Shown here: positions 18,405 through 25,510 of the stretch, one piece after another
How the letters are laid out: every line of letters begins with the position of its first letter
Position numbering within the stretch: the first letter of the stretch is position 1
Assembly: GCF_005937185.1 (NCBI RefSeq)
Contig: NZ_VCNI01000003.1
Span: 239,891 to 303,890, forward strand
Direction of reading: 5' to 3'
Origin: Flagellimonas algicola
Lineage (GTDB): Bacteria > Bacteroidota > Bacteroidia > Flavobacteriales > Flavobacteriaceae
Length of the DNA: 64,000 nucleotides
Translations under genes and position numbers: made by a program
Notes under the pieces: model-generated
What the model was told of the DNA's origin: nothing
Databases searched by the model: none
Seen by the model: the letters and a program-made list of their open reading frames with translations, nothing else

Positions 18405-19550
18405 TTAATTAATAATTATCTGGTTGTTTGATATATCATAGTCAATAGCATAATTCTCTTTAAAAGCTTCCATTACCTCCTCAATGGTCTCAATGTCAAA
18501 TGAAGCGTTATAGTATTTTTCCTCCAGAGAGCTGTTATTGTTGATAATTGAAACATTGTATCGTCTTTCCAGCTTTTTTCGGATATTCTTAAATGGACAG
18601 TTTTTAAAGACAATCCTGCCGTTGATCCAGGAGGTATAGATATCCGTATCTACTTCCGTCACGGTCATTTGAGCTGTTCTTTTGTTCAAGGATGCTTTTT
18701 GATTTGGCTTAATAACTAGGGAACCCCGAATTTCATCCGTATTCCTGGCCGATAATTTCACCGAGCCCTCTACCAACACTGTGCTGATATCCTCATCTTC
18801 AGGATAGGATGACACATTGAACTTGGTCCCCAACACCTCCACCTGAATATTATTGGCATTGACCAAAAATGGACGGTTTACATCTTTGGTAACATCGAAA
18901 TAAGCCTCGCCCCATACTTCGACTTCCCTAGGGTTGCCATCAATAAATTGGACAGGGTATTTTATGGTACTTCCCGCATTGACCTTTACCGTGGTTCCAT
19001 CTGACAATACCAAATCAAACCTTTTACCTAAAGGCACTTTCAATTCATTGTAAACCAATTCTTTAGGGCTTAATTTTTGTTCGTAAGCTATGGTATTTCC
19101 CTTTTGATAACCCACCACGTTGCCCTTGGAATCAGTAATTTTTTTTTGGTCGTTTTCGGAAATCACATCCATACTGCCATTGTCCAATTTCAGCACTATG
19201 GCATCTGAATTGTCAGTATTGGAAATAGTGGAGAATCCCGTTTCCTTAAAATGCTGGATAATATAGAGTGTCCCTAAAACAACCGCCACGCTAGCTGCAT
19301 ATTTCAGCCACATTTTTGGTCTAAATGTTTTCACCTTAATGTTCCTTTTGGATTTTTGTGCAATCCCCTCGGTCAAACGATTCAACATCCTATCTTTCAA
19401 CTCCTGTCGATTTCCCAATTCCTTGGGCCAGCTATCAGAGTCATCCTCCTGAAAACTATTGAAATAGTTAAGCAAAAATCTTTCTTCTTCCTTAGTGGTT
19501 TTTCCCTCTAGATGTTTTTCCAATAAGGTTAAAAAGCTCTTTTTATCCAT
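18405..19550 (-). CDS. FecR-family anti-sigma factor
   Basis: A 381-residue protein from the ATG at 19550. The cytoplasmic N-terminus (about residues 1-85, EGKTTKEEERFLLNYF) would bind the sigma factor. One membrane helix lies at about 90-107 (WLKYAASVAVVLGTLYII). The periplasmic FecR domain (about 160-275) has the VPLGKRFDLVLSDGTTVKVNAGSTIKYP and VEVLGTKFNVSSYPED blocks, and a C-terminal STN-like segment (about 305-381) has the SWINGRIVFKNCPFKNIRKKLERRY motif usual in Bacteroidota. It relays the SusC signal to the sigma factor encoded 139 bp upstream. Confidence 0.93.
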   Translation of the reverse strand: MDKKSFLTLLEKHLEGKTTKEEERFLLNYFNSFQEDDSDSWPKELGNRQELKDRMLNRLTEGIAQKSKRNIKVKTFRPKMWLKYAASVAVVLGTLYIIQHFKETGFSTISNTDNSDAIVLKLDNGSMDVISENDQKKITDSKGNVVGYQKGNTIAYEQKLSPKELVYNELKVPLGKRFDLVLSDGTTVKVNAGSTIKYPVQFIDGNPREVEVWGEAYFDVTKDVNRPFLVNANNIQVEVLGTKFNVSSYPEDEDISTVLVEGSVKLSARNTDEIRGSLVIKPNQKASLNKRTAQMTVTEVDTDIYTSWINGRIVFKNCPFKNIRKKLERRYNVSIINNNSSLEEKYYNASFDIETIEEVMEAFKENYAIDYDISNNQIIIN

Positions 19551-19689
19551 ACGAATCAATTCGCCTCTAATGGGCCTTTACTGTATAGTGTCAATTATGG
19601 AAGGTATCCCCTATTTAAAAATGAATTTTTTTCAGTTTTTTTATCAAAGGGCTAAATCCAAAGGGAAATATTGGATGCGGAAAGAGGAA

Positions 19690-20280
19690 TTAAAAGAGAT
19701 GAAAACTGATAAGAATCAGAAAATTGCCCACAGTATTTCTCAATATTTTAAGGGCTTTGGTCATATGGTTTTCAACGGTTTTCGTTGAAATGTCCAAGCG
19801 GCTTGAAATTTCTGCATGTGTCAATTGTTCGTGCCGGCTCAGCTTGTACACTTCCCGGCACTTCTTTGGCAATTGTTCCACGCTGCTGTTCACTTGGGCA
19901 ACCAACTCCTGGTATAAATATTCGGATTCTGGGCACCCATAATGCACCCGTGGCTCAAGGTTTTCGAATACCTCAACCCGAACATTTTTGCTCTTTTTAC
20001 GTATCTGCGCAAAAACTTGATAGCGCACACAGGAAAAAAAATAACTCTTGAACGTTGTGGTAATCTTTATTTTTTGGCGGCGGTTCCATATATCCAGAAA
20101 TACATCCTGAACAATGTCTTCGCAAAGTTTCTTATCCTTCAAGATGTTGTAAGCAGCCAAAAATGCCGCATCCCAATACCTATCATAAAAAGCCGTAAGG
20201 GCACTTTCATCGTTATTTTGCAAACGATTTAAAAGGGCCTCATCAGTGTGTAGGAGGAACGTTTTTGTTTGTTTGGTCAT
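19690..20280 (-). CDS. ECF RNA polymerase sigma factor, FecI/Bacteroidota type
   Basis: A 196-residue protein with sigma-70 region 2 at about 15-85 (FYDRYWDAAFLAAYNIL, then DIVQDVFLDIWNRR, the -10-recognising part) and region 4 at about 130-185 (LPKKCREVYKLSRHEQLTHAEISSRLDISTKTVENHMTKAL, a helix-turn-helix for the -35). There is no extra domain. It is the first gene of sigma-fecR-susC-susD-lipoprotein, the arrangement in which substrate binding to SusC frees the sigma factor to raise expression of the transporter genes. The target promoter sequence is not evident. Confidence 0.93.
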   Translation of the reverse strand: MTKQTKTFLLHTDEALLNRLQNNDESALTAFYDRYWDAAFLAAYNILKDKKLCEDIVQDVFLDIWNRRQKIKITTTFKSYFFSCVRYQVFAQIRKKSKNVRVEVFENLEPRVHYGCPESEYLYQELVAQVNSSVEQLPKKCREVYKLSRHEQLTHAEISSRLDISTKTVENHMTKALKILRNTVGNFLILISFHLF

Positions 20281-20705
20281 TGCGGAAATGCTACATAAAA
20301 ATCATCAGCAAAAAAATCCTAAAGCCAAAGTAATAGAAAAAACCAAACATGGGCTTTACCATTTTTTGGCATTTTTATGTACTTTTTTTGCATTTAACAC
20401 ATTTTGTTTACCAAAATTTAAAAAATTAACATTACTAAGATCACATTGACTTTGTCAATTTTTTTTTAGGTGGTGTTGAAGGAATCCGTGACTTATCCCA
20501 CTTCGTTTTCGCCCTAATTCATCTAGATTTTATCCCATCTTATATAGATGATTTTTCTTTTTCCAAATCCAACTCACCTGCTATATGTTCTTAATAACAA
20601 AAATTGGCTCAAGCCCTCAATATCAAAGGGAATTTCCTTGTTTTCACAACAAAATTCTGTTGTATTTGTAGGCTATGAAACGTATATTTATATAAACAGT
20701 ATTGC
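20281..20705. other. 425-bp AT-rich divergent intergenic region
   Basis: Separates the sigma factor (minus) from the dehydrogenase (plus). It holds no credible ORF. Visible elements are a terminator-like hairpin on the plus strand (ATTGAC/GTCAAT at 20445-20459, then nine T to 20468) without any plus-strand gene before it, and a 7-bp inverted repeat TCATCTA/TAGATGA (20519-20551) followed by a T-rich stretch. No TAnnTTTG box was found. Confidence 0.5.
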
Positions 20706-21707
20706 ATGGTAAACATTGGAATTATCGGGGTAGGTAGAATGGGAAAAATCCACCTCGAAAATCTTTCCAGAAAGATTGACGGCGTGCATTTGGTAGCCGC
20801 GGTCAACACTGGGAAAGAGGGCCAAAAATTCGCACACGACTTAGGAGTCCCCAACGTATCAGATGACATTGGCATCATTCTCAACAATCCAAAAATTGAC
20901 GCTGTGCTTATCAGTTCCCCAAGTGATACCCACTCAACATATGCAGTCAAAGCGGCGGAAGCTGGAAAAGCGGTTTTCTGCGAAAAGCCCATTGACAAAT
21001 CCTTGGACAAGGCAAAGGAAACCGTTGCCGCAATCTCCGCATTGAATGTTCCCTTAATGATCGGCTTCAACCAAAGATTTGACACCAACTTTGCCAAGGT
21101 CAAGGAAAACATATCCAAAGGTACCATTGGAGATTTGCGTAATCTGCATATTGTTAGCAGAGATCCCCAACCCCCTCCCATTTCCTATATTAAAAAATCC
21201 GGGGGTCTGTTTAAGGATATGACCATCCACGATTTTGATATGGCTCGGTTTATTATGGGCTGCGAAGTGGTTGAAGTTTATGCTTCGGGCAACTGTCTGG
21301 TAGACCCAGCCATTGGCGAAGCCGGCGATATTGATTCTGCCACAGTACTGCTTAAATTTGAAAACGGTGTGATGGCGACGATAGAAAACAGTAGGGAAAC
21401 CAAATACGGGTACGATCAACGTTTGGAGGTTTTTGGATCCAAAGGGGTCATAAAAGTGGACAATCCACTAAAAAGCAATGTGAGTATTGCCACAGAATCT
21501 GGTTCTACCTTAGATCGTCAATTGAACTTTTTTATAGATCGATACGAAACATCATACCTTGAGGAGATTCGAGTTTTTGTGGATGCGCTAATCAATAAAC
21601 GACCTATGCCCGTAACTGGGGAAGACGGCCTTAGGGCTATGACCATTGCAGAGGCGGCCAATCAATCCTTACAAGAAAATAGACCTGTGCGTGTAGGTAA
21701 GGTATAA
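20706..21707 (+). CDS. Gfo/Idh/MocA oxidoreductase, inositol 2-dehydrogenase-like
   Basis: A 333-residue protein. The N-terminal Rossmann fold has GIIGVGRMGKIH (residues 5-16). The family EKP motif is at 93-95 with catalytic Lys94, and the GLFKDMTIHDFD block at 167-178 supplies Asp171 and His175, the residues that with the Lys form the catalytic set of IolG-type inositol dehydrogenases. It is cytosolic and NAD(P)-dependent, with no signal peptide. Similarity to IolG is strong, but no other inositol genes are present, and relatives act on other cyclitols or sugars. It is convergent with the DUF2231-cytochrome gene, whose stop is 15 bp away, and may feed on the products of that locus. Confidence 0.85.
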   Translation: MVNIGIIGVGRMGKIHLENLSRKIDGVHLVAAVNTGKEGQKFAHDLGVPNVSDDIGIILNNPKIDAVLISSPSDTHSTYAVKAAEAGKAVFCEKPIDKSLDKAKETVAAISALNVPLMIGFNQRFDTNFAKVKENISKGTIGDLRNLHIVSRDPQPPPISYIKKSGGLFKDMTIHDFDMARFIMGCEVVEVYASGNCLVDPAIGEAGDIDSATVLLKFENGVMATIENSRETKYGYDQRLEVFGSKGVIKVDNPLKSNVSIATESGSTLDRQLNFFIDRYETSYLEEIRVFVDALINKRPMPVTGEDGLRAMTIAEAANQSLQENRPVRVGKV

Positions 21708-21722
21708 TTTGACTGTGGTAAT

Positions 21723-23114
21723 TCAATCAAATTCTATTCTTAAATCTTTATGCTGCTGTAATTGATTTACCACGGTACTATCGGCCATGGTTTCCGAAAT
21801 ATATAGCCGTTTCAGATTTGTGAGTTTTGGTATTACTTCCAGCAATCCAACAGAAATACTCGTTTTATACAGATTTAGCGATTCCAAATTTGTCAAATTG
21901 GAGAGATAGGTCAGACCTTCATCAGAAATTTCATTTTTGCTCAGATTCAGTTTGATTATATTTTCCAATTGACCAATTTTTTGCAAGTGCCCATCTTCAA
22001 TCCCGGAATTGCTCAAATTCAGCCAAATGATTTGGTCCTTGAGCAGAAGTAGGGTTTCGGAAGCTTTATCAGTGAACTCATGCTCACTCAAGCTAAAATT
22101 GGCCTCCAAAAAATGATTGTCTATCATCAATGGATTCAAGATAAAACCAAGGTTGGTCAACGAATCCACAACATTCGGATTGGGAGCTTCAACTTGTTGA
22201 TTTAGTAGTTTGTTCTTATCCAATCCCAAATACTTTTCAACCAAATCCTGCATTTCCTGATCCGGGTTCAATGCCGTAAAATAACCTTCTGCCGGGGCTT
22301 GGGCGCTGATCCACCATCCTATCAGGGTCACCTCTTCCTCGGATAGTGGCGGCTTGCCCTCAGAGGGCATGAAATCATCATGGGATTCCGGTAATGTTAT
22401 TCGCCTGTACAGATCGCTGGAATTGAGATCTCCAGGAATCAAAATTTCACCGCTTTCCCCTCCTGCCATCAGACTTGAAAAAGTGGTCAAATCCAAATCG
22501 CCTTTCTTTTTATCCTTGTTATGACAGCTTACACAACGGCTGTCCATTATTGGTGATATCAAATCCAAATACACATCCGCAGAATCCAGCACGGTCACTT
22601 TTTTTCGTGGAACTGCTTTGTCAGGCATTCCTGCAAGATTTCGGACAACATTGGGGGCATATTCCAATAAGTATGTGGAGCCATGGGTTAAATTTCCTCC
22701 CAAATGGCCTGTATAAAAAACCGCAAACACAACTAGTCCGATGAGCAAAGATTTACCATAGAACGGAAGCTTCAGTTGTTTTTTGGATATGTAATAGCAA
22801 CCAAGGGAAAACACAAAAACCGAAACACCCACCCATTTATGCCAGAATAAGGTATTTTCACTGTAATCCCCAGACAAGGAAAGAAAATACCCCAAGACCA
22901 CCGCCACCAAAGCACTTAGACTTCCCAAGGCCCACAAATAGTGGGTGAAATTTCCCAAAGGCTGGAATTTTGGTCTTTTTGCAACTACTTCCACCAATAC
23001 AGCCAACAACAAAAAGCCAATAGGTAAATGAACAACCAAGGGGTGTATCCTACCAAAAAAAATGAGAATATCAGCGGGTGCTTCCCCAGCGCTGTTGAGT
23101 AAAATAGTTAGCAA
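21723..23114 (-). CDS. DUF2231 membrane domain - planctomycete-type cytochrome c - leucine-rich repeat fusion
   Basis: A 463-residue protein. Residues 18-150 are four membrane helices with the DUF2231 signature RIHPLVVHLPIGFLL. Residues 175-285 are a planctomycete-type cytochrome domain with haem c motif CVSCH (194-198) and the downstream MPSEGKPPLSEEE segment that holds the distal Met. Residues about 335-463 are four or five leucine-rich repeats (IKLNLSKNEIS, LESLNLYKTSIS). The haem and LRR parts would face the periplasm. This suggests a membrane-bound electron acceptor with a protein- or glycan-binding tail. It is the last gene of the DUF1549-DUF1501-propeller operon, 9 bp after the propeller gene. 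Confidence 0.82.
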   Translation of the reverse strand: MLTILLNSAGEAPADILIFFGRIHPLVVHLPIGFLLLAVLVEVVAKRPKFQPLGNFTHYLWALGSLSALVAVVLGYFLSLSGDYSENTLFWHKWVGVSVFVFSLGCYYISKKQLKLPFYGKSLLIGLVVFAVFYTGHLGGNLTHGSTYLLEYAPNVVRNLAGMPDKAVPRKKVTVLDSADVYLDLISPIMDSRCVSCHNKDKKKGDLDLTTFSSLMAGGESGEILIPGDLNSSDLYRRITLPESHDDFMPSEGKPPLSEEEVTLIGWWISAQAPAEGYFTALNPDQEMQDLVEKYLGLDKNKLLNQQVEAPNPNVVDSLTNLGFILNPLMIDNHFLEANFSLSEHEFTDKASETLLLLKDQIIWLNLSNSGIEDGHLQKIGQLENIIKLNLSKNEISDEGLTYLSNLTNLESLNLYKTSISVGLLEVIPKLTNLKRLYISETMADSTVVNQLQQHKDLRIEFD

Positions 23115-23123
23115 TCCTGTTCC

Positions 23124-24047
23124 TTATTTGAGTGGTGCGCCCTTTATGGGTTTACCATTGGTGGTTAATATTTGAAAATGATGGGCCCGATGGGCTTCGT
23201 AAGTCCAAACGATGTTCTTGTCTGGATCCACTTCGAACATCTTGATTCCTTTTTGGGCTCCATAACTTGCAATTACCGTGTTTCCATTGGGCAATCTTTG
23301 CGCACCGCAGGGGTCTACCAAAGGTTTTTCCGAAAACAATGAATTATCAATTTCCCAAACAATATTCCCTTCGGCGTCCAACTCAACCACCCTATTTCCA
23401 TGGGTCAAGGTGACCAAGGTATTGCCATTCTTCAACCGAATCGCCGTGAACGGCCAGGTCTCTGCCGTACGTCCTCCATATTCTTTAAAATCTGTACTAA
23501 ATGTATTGACCACAGTTCCATCAGGTTGATACTCCTTTACCGCAAATGCGAGTAAATGCGGTACCAGATAATTTCCATTTTTGAGCTTTCTGGCCATTCG
23601 GGTTTGCATATGTACATTGTCGGTTTCCGGTTGCAACGGAACACTTTTTACCACTTCTCCCTTTTTGTCGATTTCCACAATTCTGGGTTGTGTCCCGGAT
23701 TCCGTTATCAAAGTATGTCCATTGGAAAGTCGTACAGCAGTTCCCAATTCCATATGTTCTTCGGCCCGATTATAGCTAAGGATAACTTCCTTTTTTTTAT
23801 TGAATTCCTTTACCTCATCTGCCCAACAAACCAAGATATTTCCATTTTTTAGCACATAACCATCTCTTGCACCTGCTTTTTGGGAATCCCAAACCACCTC
23901 ACCTGCCTCATCTATGATTCCTGTAAACTGAGGGCCTGCAATAAAAAAAGAATGGCTGATTCCCGACGTGGATTTTTGTGCAATGGCCATTACAGGTATC
24001 AAACAAAATAGGGCTACAACAATCTTTAGAATTGAATTTGTTTTCAT
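23124..24047 (-). CDS. secreted beta-propeller protein (PQQ-like/arylsulfotransferase-like repeats)
   Basis: A 307-residue protein with a signal peptide ending IAQ (residues 1-24). It has about six repeats of the form NGNxLV (NGNILVCW, NGHTLITE, NGNYLVPH, NGNTLVTL, NGNTVIAS), each followed by a V-E-x-D strand (VVELDAEGNIVWEI, MFEVDPDKNIVWTY). This is the blade pattern of PQQ-dehydrogenase-like and arylsulfotransferase-like propellers. Catalytic PQQ residues cannot be assigned. It is translated between the DUF1501 gene (11 bp upstream) and the cytochrome gene (9 bp downstream), so it is probably a periplasmic partner in the same process, perhaps in ligand or cofactor binding. Confidence 0.75.
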   Translation of the reverse strand: MKTNSILKIVVALFCLIPVMAIAQKSTSGISHSFFIAGPQFTGIIDEAGEVVWDSQKAGARDGYVLKNGNILVCWADEVKEFNKKKEVILSYNRAEEHMELGTAVRLSNGHTLITESGTQPRIVEIDKKGEVVKSVPLQPETDNVHMQTRMARKLKNGNYLVPHLLAFAVKEYQPDGTVVNTFSTDFKEYGGRTAETWPFTAIRLKNGNTLVTLTHGNRVVELDAEGNIVWEIDNSLFSEKPLVDPCGAQRLPNGNTVIASYGAQKGIKMFEVDPDKNIVWTYEAHRAHHFQILTTNGKPIKGAPLK

Positions 24048-24058
24048 TTTGTGTTTGT

Positions 24059-25510
24059 TTATGCTAAAATATCTTTGATTACATGTCCATGCACGTCGGT
24101 CAACCGCATATCACGGCCACCAAAACGGAAAGTGAGGCGCTCATGATCAATGCCCATCAAATGCATTATGGTGGCGTGCATGTCATGTATGGTAACTTCG
24201 TTTTCAATAACGCGGTAGCCGTATTCATCTGTTTTTCCGAAAATAGTTCCGCCTTTTATCCCTGCCCCCGCCATCCACATGCTAAATGCCGACGGATTAT
24301 GGTCACGTCCATTCAAGCCTTGGGCAAAGGGAGTTCTTCCAAATTCACCTGTCCAAACCACTAGGGTTTCCTCAAGCATACCTCTGGATTTCAAGTCCTT
24401 TAGTAGTCCGGCAATGGGTTGATCTACGGCATGGGCATTTTTCTCATGTCCGTCTTTTAAATCCCCATGCTGATCCCAACGATCTGCACTGACCTTGGGA
24501 CAGGTTAGTTCTATGAACCGAACACCCCTTTCCACTAATCTTCTGGCCAATAAACATTGGGCAGCGTATCCACGGGTATGAGGGTCATCGGAATCAAATC
24601 CGTAGAGCTTTTTTGTTGCTTCCGTTTCTTCCTTGAATTCGGTTAATTCCGGAATCGAGGACTGCATTTTATACGCCAGTTCATAGTTGGAAATAGCCGA
24701 TTCAATGGCATCGGCTTCCCCAATGGCATTCAGTTGTTTTTCATCCAGCTCTTTGATGAAATCCAATTTTTGTTCTTGAAGATTGGGAATTTGTTCTTTA
24801 GGGATGATGTTGGCCACAGGTTGCGGACCGGCTCTCAGAATGGAAGCTTGGTACGATGCTGGTAAAAATCCGTTCTTAAAGTTGTCAAGCCCCCCTGGAG
24901 GAATCAATCCTCCATCCAAAACCACGTAGCCTGGAATATTCTTGTTTTCACTTCCCAACCCGTAGGTCATCCAAGAGCCCATACTAGGCCTCCCTTGCAG
25001 ACCGCTTCCCGTATGCAGGAAATAATTGGCATTGGTATGCTCCGGGAATTGTGAAGTCATGGACCTGATCAAGGCAATATCATCTACACAGTTGGCTATA
25101 TGCGGAAACAGCTCACTAACGGGCATACCACACTCCCCATATTGTTTAAATTCCCAAGGACTCTTTAGAATCTTGCCCACATTATCAAACTGCGTCGCAT
25201 CCACTTTGAATTTTTTACGGGGATCTTGACCATTTTCTTTGGCAAGACGGGGTTTGGGATCAAAGGAATCTACTTGGGAAACCCCTCCGTCCATATATAG
25301 AAAAACAACATTCTTGGCTTTAGGTAGATAATGCGGACCCAAAAGGATATCGGAACCTGAACCTAGAGCATCATACTTGGATCGATTGCAGGAAATGGTG
25401 GAAACCCCGAACAGGCTCATAAAAGCCAAAGAACCAAATCCGCCTTTGCATATGGACAACATTTCACGACGTGAAAGTGGCTTTCGCATAAAATTGTGGT
25501 ATTTGCTCAT
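24059..25510 (-). CDS. DUF1501 (sulfatase/phosphatase-fold) protein with Tat-like signal
   Basis: A 483-residue protein. The N-terminus has SRREML at 13-18 followed by a hydrophobic stretch and a Cys at 41 (STISC), so it may be a Tat-exported lipoprotein. DUF1501 is related to the alkaline phosphatase/sulfatase superfamily; visible blocks are KNVVFLYMDGGVSQVDSFDPKP near 63-84, WDQHGDLKDGH near 350 and VVWTGEFGRTPFAQGLNGRDHNP near 385-407. The Cys/Ser that becomes formylglycine in true sulfatases is absent, so it is not a canonical sulfatase. Its ATG overlaps the DUF1549 stop by 1 bp, implying translational coupling. The function of the DUF1549-DUF1501 pair, common in planctomycetes, is unknown. 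Confidence 0.85.
   Translation of the reverse strand: MSKYHNFMRKPLSRREMLSICKGGFGSLAFMSLFGVSTISCNRSKYDALGSGSDILLGPHYLPKAKNVVFLYMDGGVSQVDSFDPKPRLAKENGQDPRKKFKVDATQFDNVGKILKSPWEFKQYGECGMPVSELFPHIANCVDDIALIRSMTSQFPEHTNANYFLHTGSGLQGRPSMGSWMTYGLGSENKNIPGYVVLDGGLIPPGGLDNFKNGFLPASYQASILRAGPQPVANIIPKEQIPNLQEQKLDFIKELDEKQLNAIGEADAIESAISNYELAYKMQSSIPELTEFKEETEATKKLYGFDSDDPHTRGYAAQCLLARRLVERGVRFIELTCPKVSADRWDQHGDLKDGHEKNAHAVDQPIAGLLKDLKSRGMLEETLVVWTGEFGRTPFAQGLNGRDHNPSAFSMWMAGAGIKGGTIFGKTDEYGYRVIENEVTIHDMHATIMHLMGIDHERLTFRFGGRDMRLTDVHGHVIKDILA

Noticed and set aside
24059..25510. Reading the DUF1501 gene as a true sulfatase
   Set aside because: The C/S-x-P-x-R formylglycine motif is not present and the family is only distantly related.
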